A stretch of DNA of 64,000 nt from contig NC_083596.1 of NCBI RefSeq assembly GCF_027579695.1, forward strand, positions 50,481,757 to 50,545,756. The letters are read 5' to 3'. Origin of the DNA: Neoarius graeffei. Its lineage: Eukaryota; Chordata; Actinopteri; Siluriformes; Ariidae. Shown here in pieces: positions 13,403 through 26,261 of the stretch. How positions within the stretch are numbered: the first letter of the stretch is position 1; the number at the start of each line of letters is the position of its first letter. The notes under the pieces were generated by a model. The model was not told the DNA's origin and did no database searches. It saw nothing but the letters and a program-made list of their open reading frames with translations. A program made the translations under genes and the position numbers.

Positions 13403-13668
13403 ATGGATAATGAAGCTCTCATCTTTCTCTAAATTGGTACTCAAATGTTTTCCATTATCTCTACCTTAGCACTCTAGATGCTCGTTAACAGCATCGTTAT
13501 GACATGTGACCTGTGACCGAGGTCTCGCTGGTCCGTTCCTGCGGCAACCCAAGAGCGGATCAATATTCGCACCCTACGCCTGTGACGCATCACTTGATCT
13601 TGTGTTGTTGTTTTTTTACATGAATTTCATGCATCCCTCAGGTACTGATCAAATATTTAGGACCTGGG

Positions 13669-13715
<47 letters not shown>

Positions 13716-14084
13716 TTGTCTGGACTTCTACTTCCAGTCTAATGAGATACAGATGTTTTCAGAGCCATTTTTCATTTCACAATTAAGGAAAGAACCACTT
13801 TCAGTTTACACACTGTTAGTGAATCTCATTGTGTGTGTGTAAAAACGTGTAAACCTGAAAACACTTGCTTTATGTAGAATTTGCATTTATGACATGATTA
13901 AAAAGAACGTGCCGTGTCTGCTTTGCGTGTTTGTTACCATGAATATGCAAATAGAGGGCGGGGTCAATGCATATCCAGTTATTTGTCAGAGAACCTCTTC
14001 AGGAACAGAGGAATAAATCTGCACAGTGTTTCAGACGCCGTGATAATGAGAAAGTTTATGAGGAATCTTCAGTAAGGGCTTTAT

Positions 14085-14172
14085 CCTGGTCCGGGTCACG
14101 GTGGATCCGGAGTGTATCCCGGGCATCTCAGGTGTGAGACAGGAATACCGGGTGTGAGACGGGAATACACCT
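14085..14172. repeat. Fragment of a dispersed fish repeat
   Basis: The sequence 'GGGTCACGGTGGATCCGGAG' and following text, with a local duplication of the GTGTGAGACnGGAATAC word, resembles widespread fish retroposon 3' fragments. Family unassigned. Confidence 0.45.
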
Positions 14173-14216
14173 TGTCTGAAGGTTCATAATATTTTAATAG
14201 AACAAGATTAAAAATC

Positions 14217-14586
14217 AGGCGGCACGGTGGTGTAGTGGTTAGCGCTGTCGCCTCACAGCAAGAAGGTCCGGGTTCGAGCCCCGTGGCCGGCGAGGGCCTT
14301 TCTGTGCGGAGTTTGCATGTTCTCCCCGTGTCCGCGTGGGTTTCCTCCGGGTGCTCCGGTTTCCCCCACAGTCCAAAGACATGCAGGTTAGGTTAACTGG
14401 TGACTCTAAATTGAGCGTAGGTGTGAATGTGAGTGTGAATGGTTGTCTGTGTCTATGTGTCAGCCCTGTGATGACCTGGCGACTTGTCCAGGGTGTACCC
14501 CGCCTTTCGCCCGTAGTCAGCTGGGATAGGCTCCAGCTTGCCTGCGACCCTGTAGAACAGGATAAAGCGGCTAGAGATGATGAGAT
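14217..14586 (+). mobile_element. tRNA-derived SINE (type I), full length
   Basis: The head has a pol III A box (TGGTGTAGTGG) and a B box (GGTTCGAGCCC) in tRNA-like context, followed by a body of about 230 bases. The tail is GGATAAAGCGGCTAGAGATG with ATGAG repeats. It is bounded by an 11-bp direct repeat GATTAAAAATC at 14206-14216 and 14587-14597, so it was inserted by retroposition. The tRNA-like head is degenerate and is not called as a tRNA gene. The open frame running through it is the same in every copy and not a gene. Confidence 0.95.
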
Positions 14587-14599
14587 GAGATGATTAAAA

Positions 14600-16200
14600 A
14601 TCTGTTAGTCAAAAACAACACGTAGAAAAAACAGCACTTGTGTCTGTCTATTCCTTTTCTTTCTTTCTGTCTCTCTCTGGATTCTCCATTTTCCCTACTT
14701 TTTTCCTCTCTCTCCCCTTCTCTCTCTCTCCGGACCGCAGTACTCATAAAAAGCATTACAGGAAGTCTTCTATCAAACACTCCTCTTGTCCTGCCTCCCT
14801 CTCTCTCTCTCTCTCCATAGACACACTCTTACCCATACTGTCAGTACTCGAGAGGAAATGAGTGTGTGTTGTATGTATATACACGTGTGTGTGTGTGTAT
14901 GAGAGGCAGACCTCTCTGCAGCAGTGTACAGTTTAGAAGATGATGAACAGATTGAACATCTGTTTGTGATTTCAGCTTCAGGAAAACTTCATGTCGGAAT
15001 CATCGATCACAGAAACGGTAACGTGAAGTTTTTATTTTTATTAATGAACTTTATTTAACAGCATGTAAGATGTAACGTCATGTGCAGCGATCAAAGAGTT
15101 CTGTTCATAATTAAGAATTAATTCAGCACATTTTACGAATTATTTTATTAATTCTATCATGATGTAGAGTAAAAACTTCACAGGTTCAGTGTTTTCACTG
15201 TCAAAGTGTGTGTGTGTGTATAAATTAGTTAAATTAAACTAAATCAAATTCATGTGTTTTCAAAAAAATCATTGATGGTCAATGAATATGCTGGTCTTTC
15301 CCTCGTCATCCTTCTGAAATAACTGACATTAAAAAACAGATGAAACAAAAACAGAGAGAGAAAGAAAACTTTCTCAAAAGATAGAAATTGATCAAAATGT
15401 TCCAAAAGATTTGACCAATATGACGTGATGGAGCTTTCTTTGGGAAGATTCGTTGTTGCACTCACACACTCACACACGTTTTCACATGAACACATCGCGT
15501 CTCAGGAGATCATCTGGCTCTGTTTCCTCAGATATTAAACTGTCCTGTTCCATTTCTCCCTGATTTTATTGGGTGACACACTGACGCTGTTGTATTGACC
15601 TGCACACTTCTCCAGTTTGTCTTTCTGAGTAAATTCTTTTCATTTCTATGTGAAATCCTATAACACATGGTTTCTGTATCCAAGCAGAACCCCTTCAGAA
15701 GGCAGAACCCCTTGAGGAACCTGATGTTCTAACAATGTTATGTCTGATAACTGAAGCAAGATTTTTTAGATGAATAAAAACTTCTCAGACCTGAAGCATA
15801 ATAACGCTGGGGTCATTCGAACATTCTGAAACATATTAAGCCACTTTTTTTTTTTTTTTAACTCGGTGCGATTCCAGCACTCTTTTACGATCTGTACGAG
15901 AGCCCAGTAAAACCTTGGCAGATTTCGATCGCACACTGCAAACATGTGCTCTAAGATGTCAGATTACCATGATGAAAATAAACACTCTGCCATACCATGT
16001 GTGCAGTGATGCGGCACAGGTTTTTCACTCTTCAACAGGAAACAGTTTCACGTTGTAATGACAGTAAATGAACTAAATGATACTAATACACGCCTGGAAG
16101 CTGTAATTCATTCTCTATTTATCTCCTGTTGTATAAAAAACTGTGACGAGACTTTCTCTCTGCTGCCGCAATTCAACATTTTCGCCATTGCCACCACCTG
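14600..16200. other. Interval without recognised genes
   Basis: Contains CT-rich tracts near 14650-14820, TG runs near 14885 and 15205, and otherwise AT-rich sequence. The open frames are short and low-complexity; I recognise no domain. Confidence 0.5.
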
Positions 16201-16281
16201 ATTTGGAGCCGTCCAATGAGTGTTGTGTATTCCTACGCTGTCCTCCAATTGGTGGCTTTTCGACAAGTGTCGTAACAGGAC

Positions 16282-17352
<1,071 letters not shown>

Positions 17353-17380
17353 CATTTGAGGAGGAAATTACATTCGCTGC

Positions 17381-17415
17381 ATGGTCAAAAGTTTGTGGAC
17401 ACCTGACCATCATGC
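17381..17415 (+). repeat. Tc1-type terminal fragment
   Basis: 'GGTCAAAAGTTTGTGGACAC' followed by CTGACCATCA matches the usual terminus of another Tc1-like family. No second end was found, so it is probably a truncated MITE. Nothing recognised from 17416 to 17817. Confidence 0.5.
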
Positions 17416-17817
17416 TCGTCTGTTTTTCCTCTCCAAAGTGTTACCGCAGCGTTGGAAGCAAAGTGTTGAGTAAAAGTACAGAGACGTTCCTCAGCCATTT
17501 TTAGTGGATTCTTTGAACCATTTTTCAAAAATATCCTCGTCAGCAAGAAGCTGTTCACGCGTCAGTTGCATTTAGCACTTACAAATGCATCATACAGCAG
17601 ACTTTAAATAAAAGGAAGAGATTGTTCCACTGTGTTTTACAGACTGTACGACACCAGCGATGGAACTGCCTTGAATGCAGGAACTGATGCAGTTATTAAA
17701 CAGCCATTTCCAGTCAAATTAAAGCTCAGGCTGGAGAGACGTTTCACAGCTAAAGTGCCTGAAGATATTCGTGCGTGTGTGTGTGTGTTTGGGGGGAGGG
17801 TCTGAGCGTTCTTTTCA

Positions 17818-18044
17818 CACCATTCACACTCACATTCACACCTACGCTCAATTTAGAGTCACCAGTTAACCTAACCTGCATGTCTTTGGACTGTGGGGGA
17901 AACCGGAGCACCCGGAGGAAACCCACGCGGACACGGGGAGAACATGCAAACTCCGCACAGAAAGGCCCTCGCCGGCCATGGTGCTCGAACCCGGACCTTC
18001 TTGATGTGAGGCGACAGCGCTAACCACTACACTACCGTGCCGCC
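17818..18044 (-). mobile_element. tRNA-derived SINE (type I), 3' truncated
   Basis: Same family as 14217-14586 in reverse orientation. The tRNA-like head and the first part of the body are present (head end at 18044), but the tail is missing and the sequence stops near 17818. No clear TSD. Confidence 0.9.
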
Positions 18045-18263
18045 AGTTAAATATGTTATAAACATAATTGATACAACATGCAGGATTTAGTCTCGGACTA
18101 GACTGAATGTGTATGAGTTTGTAAAAGACCACAAAAATTGTGTGCTGCTTCGCTATGAAAAGGAATTAAACAAGTTTCCGCTTTGTTCAAATGAAAAGAA
18201 ATTTGTGTGTATTTCATTATGTTTCTTGTTTCTCTTGAATTCAATCACATGCTCTTTAATGCC

Positions 18264-19570
18264 TAGGGTTGCCACCGTTCAGAAATGAAAATAAGGGACG
18301 CCCACCACGGCTCCTTGGGGCCATGACCACCACGGGCACGACTCCCATGGGGTGGGGTGCCCGCAGCAGTGGTACATTTTATTTTGTAGGTGTTTTTAGT
18401 AAAGGGGTGATCAAGAAAGCAATTACTCATACTTAAAGCTTGAAATGCTTTATTGCCAATGCTGTAAAAATGTTTAATGTACAAGTGGGCAACAATGAAC
18501 TTTTAAAATATAATCTAAATATATTGAGAATTTGGGCGGCACGGTGGTGTAGTGGTTAGCGCTGTCGCCTCACAGCAAGAAGGTCCGGGTTCGAGCCCCG
18601 GGGCCGGCGAGGGCCTTTCTGTGCGGAGTTTGCATGTTCTCCCCGTGTCCGCGTGGGTTTCCTCCGGGTGCTCCGGTTTCCCCCACAGTCCAAAGACATG
18701 CAGGTTAGGTTAACTGGTGACTCTAAATTGAGCGTAGGTGTGAATGTGAGTGTGAATGGTTGTCTGTGTCTATGTGTCAGCCCTGTGATGACCTGGCGAC
18801 TTGTCCAGGGTGAACCCCGCCTTTCACCCGTAGTCAGCTGGGATAGGATCCAGCTCGCCTGCGACCCTGTAGAACAGGATAAAGCGGCTACAGATAATGA
18901 GATGAGATATTGAGAACTTAACATTACTGTAAATGTAAGTGCATAACTGTTCGTGGCGTAGGGACTCTCTTTGTGAACCTTGGGGATATTTTTACTTAGA
19001 GAGGAAAAAAGAGAACAAAAAACAACAAAAACACAACAAACATGTATGTCTGCTTATTCAAGAATGCAGAAAACAAGAAAGTGCAAAACATGACTCCTTC
19101 CCTCAACAGTCCTGAGTTCATCAGGAACTGCTGTGTTTCTCTTGTCTGTGCAGCAGACCGGATTTAAACAGTCAACAGATTTCCCTCACTTCTTGGTGGT
19201 GGAGTCCCGGGTGCAGCAGACATTTTTAAAAGGCCCGGGTTTTTTGAGCAGTGCCGGTGTGTGTTGTCTGTCTCTAGGTAACCGTGACAGCGCCACACGC
19301 AGTGACGCAGGCAGCCAGGCACAGACGCACAGAACGTGACGCAGAGGGGCGGGGTTTGTGTCCTGGGTAGATCCCGCAACGGAGTATTTCCTGTTTTATT
19401 TTGTTCATTATTGTTAGATTTAGTGTTGATATGTGTGAGACAGACATGTGTATTGGACATTTATGAAAACACGGAACAAATCGCGTCCCGTATCGGTTCA
19501 ATACGGGACACAAGATTTAATTGCCAAATAAAGGACGAGTCCGTATTTTACGGGACGGGTGGCAACCCTA
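18264..19570. mobile_element. Non-autonomous hAT-like element with perfect 8-bp TSD
   Basis: Terminal inverted repeats begin TAGGGTTGCCACC at 18264 and end with the complement GGTGGCAACCCTA at 19570. The element is flanked by the same 8-bp word TTAATGCC at 18256-18263 and 19571-19578. An 8-bp TSD is characteristic of hAT transposons. No transposase is seen inside. A SINE inserted later at 18534-18906. Confidence 0.88.
18534..18906 (+). mobile_element. tRNA-derived SINE (type I) nested in the hAT-like element
   Basis: Full-length type I copy flanked by a 13-bp direct repeat with one mismatch, ATATTGAGAATTT at 18521-18533 and ATATTGAGAACTT at 18907-18919. It lies wholly inside the 18264-19570 element and is therefore younger. 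Confidence 0.95.
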
Positions 19571-19819
19571 TTAATGCCTCAAAAAGGCACATCAATAATT
19601 TCTGGAGATTTGAGAGAAAAAAAAAAAGCTTTGCAAAGGCAAACATTGTGGACTGAAGTTAAATGAAGGGTTTGGAAAGAAATCCGTGACTGAGATCGCG
19701 AATATGTGTAAAATTCCTGATCCAGACATCATTTCATTAAAAGATGTCCTCTGACATGAAGTCGTTTTTGGAGATTGAAAAATGTGAGCACCAAAGATAT
19801 GTAAAGTAATAAATGTTAA

Positions 19820-20683
19820 AGGGATACAAAATATAATATATACGGTTGCTGATGTGACAAAGTAACGTATTCTTAAGTATTCTATCAAATTTATATACTA
19901 GAAAACAACGAAATATCTTGGTAATTGTAAATATAATACTTTATACGCTAAACCGCACAAGAGTCGCCATTTTTAAAAGACCGTGACGTCAGCGCTACCC
20001 ACTGCACTAGCGAAACTCTCCGAAATAGAGGAGAGAAGCGTGTAATCATGGCGTCGGGCGCATCAAGTGAAAGCGACAGCTCTGTCGAATCATACGAAGA
20101 GATCCCGCAAGACACACTGCAAGCAGGCTATGGCTTAGAAGGGTACCAGTTTGAACCTAGGAGAGGTACGCTCGACTCCGGTGATGAAATAAGGGAAGAA
20201 AGCTCGGATGACGGCGAGGATGAGACTGATGCTGACCATGGGCGTGGCGAGCATGGGGCAGAGCGTCTGCGTGCAGGTGACACGGCGTGGTGCTCGTGCG
20301 GAAAATGTAACGTGGAGTTGCTCACGAGTCCAGCAGAATTTATTTGCTGCAATGAGACAGGCGCCACCCGTGGACTTGCGAAATCGTTGCAAGAGGCAGA
20401 AACAGGTATTTCACACGTGCTATTCCCAACCTCAATGAGCCAACACAACTGGGCACATGCATACGTCATGAGTGTTACGCAGAGAAAATGAACGTGCATT
20501 CTGATTGGATAAAATTAATATCATGGCGGGCTGTTCAAACTGCGGAAATAGTTTGCTCGAGCTACTTTCAAAACACTATAACTTTCCAACCTTAGAACAA
20601 AAAACTTTTGTAAGTCTTGAATAAGGTTCGTTAATGTGTGTTTTATTGTTATATTTACTCTATATATTGCCCTCTGTTCCCCT
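19820..20683 (+). mobile_element. Kolobok-like DNA transposon remnant carrying a P2X7-C-like exon
   Basis: The left end AGGGATACA is preceded by TTAA (19816-19819). The right end is the complement of AGGGGAACAG and is followed by TTAA (20684-20687). Subterminal sequences on both sides contain ATATATA. A TTAA TSD with 'AG' termini matches two further elements in this window (26262-27455 and 38614-40295) that carry THAP coding. Assignment to Kolobok rests on established knowledge that this superfamily uses TTAA and encodes THAP domains; no transposase core is visible here. Confidence 0.65.
20048..20491 (+). CDS. P2X7 intracellular-domain-like exon, transposon-borne
   Basis: The frame encodes 147 residues. 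The N-terminal 75 residues are rich in Ser, Asp and Glu. After them comes a cysteine cluster W81-C82-S-C84-G-K-C87 and a second pair C100-C101. The WCxCGxC...CC arrangement resembles the zinc-binding part of the P2X purinoceptor 7 C-terminal domain, which occurs in many stand-alone fish proteins. A good splice donor, CAG followed by GTATTT at about 20403, sits just after the cysteine region, so the real coding exon may end there and the last 28 residues may be intronic. No second exon was found before the element ends. It is probably a transposon-associated gene fragment, not a host P2X receptor. Confidence 0.6.
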   Translation: MASGASSESDSSVESYEEIPQDTLQAGYGLEGYQFEPRRGTLDSGDEIREESSDDGEDETDADHGRGEHGAERLRAGDTAWCSCGKCNVELLTSPAEFICCNETGATRGLAKSLQEAETGISHVLFPTSMSQHNWAHAYVMSVTQRK

Positions 20684-20919
20684 TTAATCTAGCCAAGACA
20701 GGGACGTCCAGTTGGACAACGTATGAGACGTCCACACTGAGGGATGGCGCTTGCAATTTTTCATGATTCTATTTGCACCATTTGTATATTTACCTCGTCT
20801 CACTGCATAGATTAGACTATAACTGCATATGATTTCCAAATAAGTTGTCCAGCAGCGTCGAAAAAAGCCTGACAAGCAACAGGAAATTGTGCTGCGACTC
20901 AAACAGCTCCTGTGGCTAC

Positions 20920-21750
20920 GATGGCAGATGTGCTAACCACCACTAGCCTAGCCCAGGAGCTCGAGAAAAACCGTGAGAGCCTTTTCTTGAGATGTCTCCA
21001 GACACCATTGGGCTCACACAACCAAACGAGAACAACCACAGAAAGCACACTCACCAACCACAGTGAATCCATCAAGAATAGATCAGATTTATCATCCAAA
21101 TGGACACAGCCTTCACATCCGAAACAGAGGACCTCAAAAATCGATCCGGACAAGAGAATCTAAGACTAGTCGGCTTCCCAGAGACGACTGATGGAAGCTC
21201 GTCGTCAGGATTCATCTCACAGCTCAACCACAAAGTCATCGGAAGTGAAATTTTACCAAAACCACCGGAATTGAACGGAACACATAGAACACCAGCTCCA
21301 AAGCCAACCCAAGGCGGACAACCCCGGGCTTTCATCGTGAGATTCCTCCGCTCTGACAAACAGATCAAAGGCAACAGGATCCTCTTCTCCACTGATACAA
21401 GGTGCACTTGTGCAGACATTTTTATATTAGTACAGTACGTGTCGACGTCCCGAATGCTGACGATGACAAATTCATCTCGATGCTTCCATCATCCATTAGT
21501 TCTTTTTTGGAGGAGACCTAAACTGTGTCATGAGCACCCAGCTGGATCGCTCGAGCTCCAAGGTTACCACACTCTCAAAGACGGTCATCGTACTAACATC
21601 GTTAACGAAGGACTGTGGACGTCCCTGGAGATTTTTACACCCTGACACCAGAGCTTACGCCTTCTTCTCCTACATACATCAAATCCACTCAAGGATAGGG
21701 TTTTTTTAAATAAACAAAGTCTCACTACCATCATATCAGACCATTCCGCT
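20920..21750 (+). pseudogene. L1-clade LINE remnant (ORF1 and start of ORF2)
   Basis: Frames at 20912-21163 and 21100-21645 encode a region reading ETEDLKNRSGQENLRLVGFP near 21118-21177. This matches the conserved 'DLENRSRRNNLRxxGxPE' core of L1 ORF1 proteins. Downstream, near 21505-21545, a shifted frame reads F-W-G-G-D-L-N-C-V-M, the 'GGDFN' motif of the ORF2 apurinic endonuclease. Frames are broken by indels and only a small part of ORF2 remains. Sequence to 22059 is probably more of the same but not recognisable. Confidence 0.75.
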
Positions 21751-22061
21751 TCATGACTTGACCTCAGATTCGATTCTCCATCTTCGTTACTCTCTGATGA
21801 TGCGTCCGACGCTTCAATAATACAAGCAATGTATATGCTTTAAGAACTCAGATGAGATGAATTCATCACTGATTTGGGAAATCCTAAAAGCTTTTCTAAG
21901 AGCTAAAATTATTTCCCTCTCTGAGAGTAAACTGGATGTACAGAGCAGCATGAAATTCCAGACTTTCAGAACTGTTCTCAGAAATGGAGTCACCCCACAT
22001 AATGGATCATAATGGCATTCTGCAGTTTCACTGTTGAAACACTGATTGTGATAAACATGTA

Positions 22062-23668
22062 CAACCCCGATTCCAAAAAAGTTGGGACAAAGTAGAAATT
22101 GTAAATAAAAACGGAATGCAATAATTTACAAATCTCAAAAACTGATATTGTATTCACAACAGAACATAGACAACATATCAAATGTCGAAAGTGAGACATT
22201 TTGAAATGTCATGCCAAATATTGGCTCATTTGAAATTTCATGACAGCAACACATCTCAAAAAAGTTGGGACAGGGGCAATAAGAGGCTGGAAAAGTTAAA
22301 GGTACAAAAAAGGAACAGCTGGAGGACCAAATTGCAACTCATTAGGTCAATTGGCAATAGGTCATTAACATGACTGGGTGTAAAAAGAGCATCTTGGAGT
22401 GGCAGCGGCTCTCAGAAGTAAAGATGGGAAGAGGATCACCAATCCCCCTAATTCTGCGCCGACAAATAGTGGAGCAATATCAGAAAGGAGTTCGACAGTG
22501 TAAAATTGCAAAGAGTTTGAACATATCATCATCTACAGTGCATAATATCATCAAAAGATTCAGAGAATCTGGAAGAATCTCTGTGCGTAAGGGTCAAGGC
22601 TGGAAAACCATACTGGGTGCCCGTGATCTTCGGGCCCTTAGACGGCACTGCATCACATACAGGCATGCTTCTGTATTGGAAATCACAAAATGGGCTCAGG
22701 AATATTTCCAGAGAACATTATCTGTGAACACAATTCACCGTGCCATCCGCCGTTGCCAGCTAAAACTCTATGGTTCAAAGAAGAAGCCGTATCTAAACAC
22801 GATCCAGAAGCGCAGACGTCTTCTCTGGGCCAAGGCTCATTTAAAATGGACTGTGGCAAAGTGGAAAACTGTTCTGTGGTCAGACGAATCAAAATTTGAA
22901 GTTCTTTATGGAAATCAGGGACGCCGTGTCATTCGGACTAAAGAGGAGAAGGACGACCCGAGTTGTTATCGGCGCTCAGTTCAGAAGCCTGCATCTCTGA
23001 TGCTATGGGGTTGCATTAGTGCGTGTGGCATGGGCAGCTTACACATCTGGAAAGACACCATCAATGCTGAAAGGTATATCCAGGTTCTAGAGCAACATAT
23101 GCTCCCATCCAGACGACGTCTCTTTCAGGGAAGACCTTGCATTTTCCAACATGACAATGCCAAACCACATACTGCATCAATTACAGCATCATGGCTGCGT
23201 AGAAGAAGGGTCCGGGTACTGAACTGGCCAGCCTGCAGTCCAGATCTTTCACCCATAGAAAACATTTGGCGCATCATAAAACGGAAGATACGACAAAAAA
23301 AAGACCTAAGACAGTTGAGCAACTAGAATCCTACATTAGACAAGAATGGGTTAACATTCCTATCCCTAAACTTGAGCAACTTGTCTCCTCAGTCCCCAGA
23401 CGTTTACAGACTGTTGTAAAGAGAAAAGGGGATGTCTCACAGTGGGAAACATGGCCTTGTCCCAACTTTTTTGAGATGTGTTGTTGTCATGAAATTTAAA
23501 ATCACCTAATTTTTCTCTTTAAATGATACATTTTCTCAGTTTAAACATTTGATATGTCATCTATGTTCTATTCTGAATAAAATATGGAATTTTGAAACTT
23601 CCACATCATTGCATTCCGTTTTTATTTACAATTTGTACTTTGTCCCAACTTTTTTGGAATCGGGGTTG
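22062..23668 (+). mobile_element. Tc1-like transposon with IR/DR ends, almost intact
   Basis: The ends are inverted copies of CAACCCCGATTCCAAAAAAG, flanked by TA at 22060-22061 and 23669-23670. Each terminal region of about 200 bases contains a second, inner copy of AAAAAAGTTGGGACA (about 22258-22273, and the complement near 23459-23474). This is the inverted-repeat/direct-repeat layout seen in Sleeping Beauty-type Tc1 elements. One transposase reading region lies between them. Confidence 0.95.
22370..23499 (+). pseudogene. Tc1-like DD34E transposase with a single frameshift
   Basis: The frame from 22370 gives 318 residues. An N-terminal helix-turn-helix DNA-binding region (LRRQIVEQYQKGVRQCKIAK) is followed by the catalytic domain. 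The catalytic aspartates are in WSDESKF (about 22879) and QHDNAKPHTA (about 23148), and the glutamate is in SPIENIW; 34 residues separate the second Asp from the Glu. At an A8 run near 23296-23303 the frame shifts, and the C terminus (KRPKTVEQLESYIRQEW onward) continues in the next frame to a stop at 23499. The Met at about 22424 is an alternative start. It is a recently decayed copy that would have encoded an enzyme cutting at TA sites. Confidence 0.93.
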
Positions 23669-23753
23669 TAAATATCATGGAAAGGAGCGGGAGTGCACCT
23701 CGCCACTCCGCCGTTGCTGATTTGCTCATCAGGTCATGACAATGCAGGCTTTT

Positions 23754-23756
<3 letters not shown>

Positions 23757-23825
<69 letters not shown>
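23757..23825. repeat. (CA)n microsatellite, about 34 units
   Basis: Longest uninterrupted CA run of the window. Confidence 0.97.
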
Positions 23826-23827
<2 letters not shown>

Positions 23828-24039
23828 TTTTCTTGCCAAAGTGTTCCAAGTGATTTCATACCATTAAATAGTGTCCCAATACAGGAACATCAGACCAGTG
23901 TGTATCACCCTGATTTTCACGTTGTACTGGACTTGAATCTGACTCACCCAGATTAGGAACTGTAGACCTGCTGGGTTTTTATTTAGCTATTTGTTTTTAG
24001 ACACGTTGTAGACATTGTGCCCGTCTCTTTGCGTCGGAT

Positions 24040-24145
24040 TGGCAGCCTGTCCAGGATGCGCTGTACCCCACCTCTCGCGCGATTCCAGCTGGGATTGGGT
24101 CCAGCTTCTCTGCAATGCATAAGTGGTATACAGAATGAATGCAGA
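24040..24145 (+). repeat. LINE/SINE 3'-tail fragment
   Basis: GGCAGCCTGTCCAGGATGCG, then GATTCCAGCTGGGATTGGGT and a GCATAAGTGGTATACAGAAT tail follow the order of the 3' half of the type I SINE and of common fish LINE tails, but are strongly diverged. Confidence 0.6.
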
Positions 24146-25390
24146 CATCATTTTTAAATCTGCTGCCATGTTCTCCAGGCAGAAGGTAGCTCTGGAGCAT
24201 TGGTGTAGCATGAAGGGCTTGGGTAAGATGTGACACTCAAATAGCAAAGTGTAAAACAGAAAATAAAACACTTTCTAAATTCAATGAGTCCTGGGCCACA
24301 CAAAGGTGGGCAGCACAAACTCCAAAGATCCAAGGATCCGACAAACGAAGACAAAAAGTACAGCGGTTCATGCAAGAGAAACTGGCGGCATGAAATACAG
24401 ACGAGAAACATCTTGGACTCTTACAGGAGAGGATCAAGAGTTTATAAGGAGCCAAATAAGCAAAGAAGTATAAATTCATTTCACTGAAAACTGGCCAACT
24501 TCGTTAGCGAGGAGTGAAACCAAACCAGAACTGAAGACCAAATATGGAAAATGGGAACCTCAGTAAATTTAACCTGCACTTCAGCAACTCGATCCCAAAT
24601 CTGAGCCTCAGACACTCATGGGCCATGAAGGATCTGATATAGTCCGGACAATTTCCTGGCTACAAGCTTCCGAATCTTGATGGCTAATTGGTCAGAACTG
24701 ATCTTGATCGGCTCTCTGCACATCCCTTTACACACACACACACACACACCAGGCTCTGATGTGAAACTGTTTTGAACACCATGACACACAACGAGCCTTT
24801 TAAAGCAAGAGAGTCATCACTGATTCATTGATTCACTGATTCATAATTTGTCTCATACACTGATTCATTATCAAGACATGCCACAAAATTCACAATTCAC
24901 AAAAAAAAAAAACCTTTCATACGTTCAACAGATAAAGCTTCACCTCCTCGCACAGACATTAAACAATCTACACTCACTGGCCACTTTAATAGGAACTGGT
25001 TGTTGATTCTAAGATCCCTGTTCTTGGCTGCAGGAGTGGAACCCAATGTGTTCTTCTGTTTGCTGTTGCATGCTGAGATGCTTTTCTGCTCACCACGGTT
25101 GTAAAGAGTGATTATACCGTATGAGTTACTATATCCTTCCTGGCAAAAAAGAAAAGCTTGAACTACCTCCAATCTGTCCATTTTCTGATCTCTGCCCTCT
25201 TTATCAACAAGGCGTTTGTTTCCACCCACAGAACTGTCGTTCACTCACTCAGGGTTTTTTGTTTTCCGCCCCATTCTGTGTAAACTCTACAGACTGTTGT
25301 GTGTGAAAACCCCAGCAGGAGATCAGCAGCTTCTGAAATACTCAAACCTCACACTCATCTGGCTCAAACCAACACCCATACTGCCACAGT

Positions 25391-25392
25391 GA

Positions 25393-25476
<84 letters not shown>

Positions 25477-25480
25477 AAAA
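25391..25480. repeat. (GAAA)n microsatellite
   Basis: Long GAAA array inside the MITE. The sister copy has a much shorter array at 48659-48691, so the array has expanded or contracted since the copies diverged. Confidence 0.95.
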
Positions 25481-26261
25481 GTCACACTTCACTGTGAGAT
25501 CACAATTTTTCCCATTCTGATGTTTGAACATTGTGAACGTTAACTGAAGCTCTGGATTTGCATCTGCGTGATTTTATGCATCAAGGGATCGGTTATTAAT
25601 AATAATAATAAAGTTCAATTTATATAGCGCCTTTCACAAACCCAAAGACGCTTTACACAGGAGTTACCCCACAAAGAAAAAAAAAGCCACACAAGGAAGA
25701 GTAGTGTGAGGTAAAGAGAAAAGTTTTCAAGTTGGCTTTGAAGGAAGAGAGAGTGGAAGAGTCACGAAGCGATTGTGGTAACGAGTTCCAAAGTTTAGGA
25801 GCAGCAACACTGAATGATCTGCCACCCATAGATGCCAGTTTAAAACGTGGAACAGTCAGAAGTCCACAGACAGAAGATCTGAGGGAGCGGGAGGGACAGT
25901 ACAAATGAATTAGCTCACAGAGATAGGAAGGGGCGAAACCATGAAGAACTTTATAGGTTAAAAGCAAAAAAAGCTTTGTATTTAATCCGAGCAATAACTG
26001 GCAACCAATGCAGTTGCTGTAAAGCAGGAGTGATGTGAGCAGTGTGCTTGGTGAGTGTGAGGACTCGAGCTGCTGAGTTTTGGACGGACTGCAGGCGATT
26101 GAGCAATGTGGCAGAGAGACCATAAAAGAGAGAATTGCAATAGTCAAGACGAGAAAAAATAAACGCATTGACCAACATTTTGGCATCAATTTCCAAGAGA
26201 AGAGGGTGGAGACGTGCAATATTGCGGAGGTGAAAGAAAGCATTCTTAGTAATGAGTTTAA

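Noticed and set aside
14220-14290. tRNA gene
   Set aside because: A and B boxes are present but the acceptor and anticodon stems do not pair properly, and the sequence is the 5' head of a repeated SINE with TSDs.
18556-18924. Minus-strand frame of 122 codons (and similar frames at 42310 and 54185)
   Set aside because: Identical frames occur in each type I SINE copy and derive from the SINE body.
20048-20491. Host P2X7 receptor gene
   Set aside because: No channel domain or transmembrane segments; only the C-terminal cysteine-rich part, inside a TTAA-flanked element.
19820-20683. PIF/Harbinger assignment (TTA/TAA duplication)
   Set aside because: The flanks are symmetric as TTAA on both sides in all three elements, and the THAP domain fits Kolobok better.
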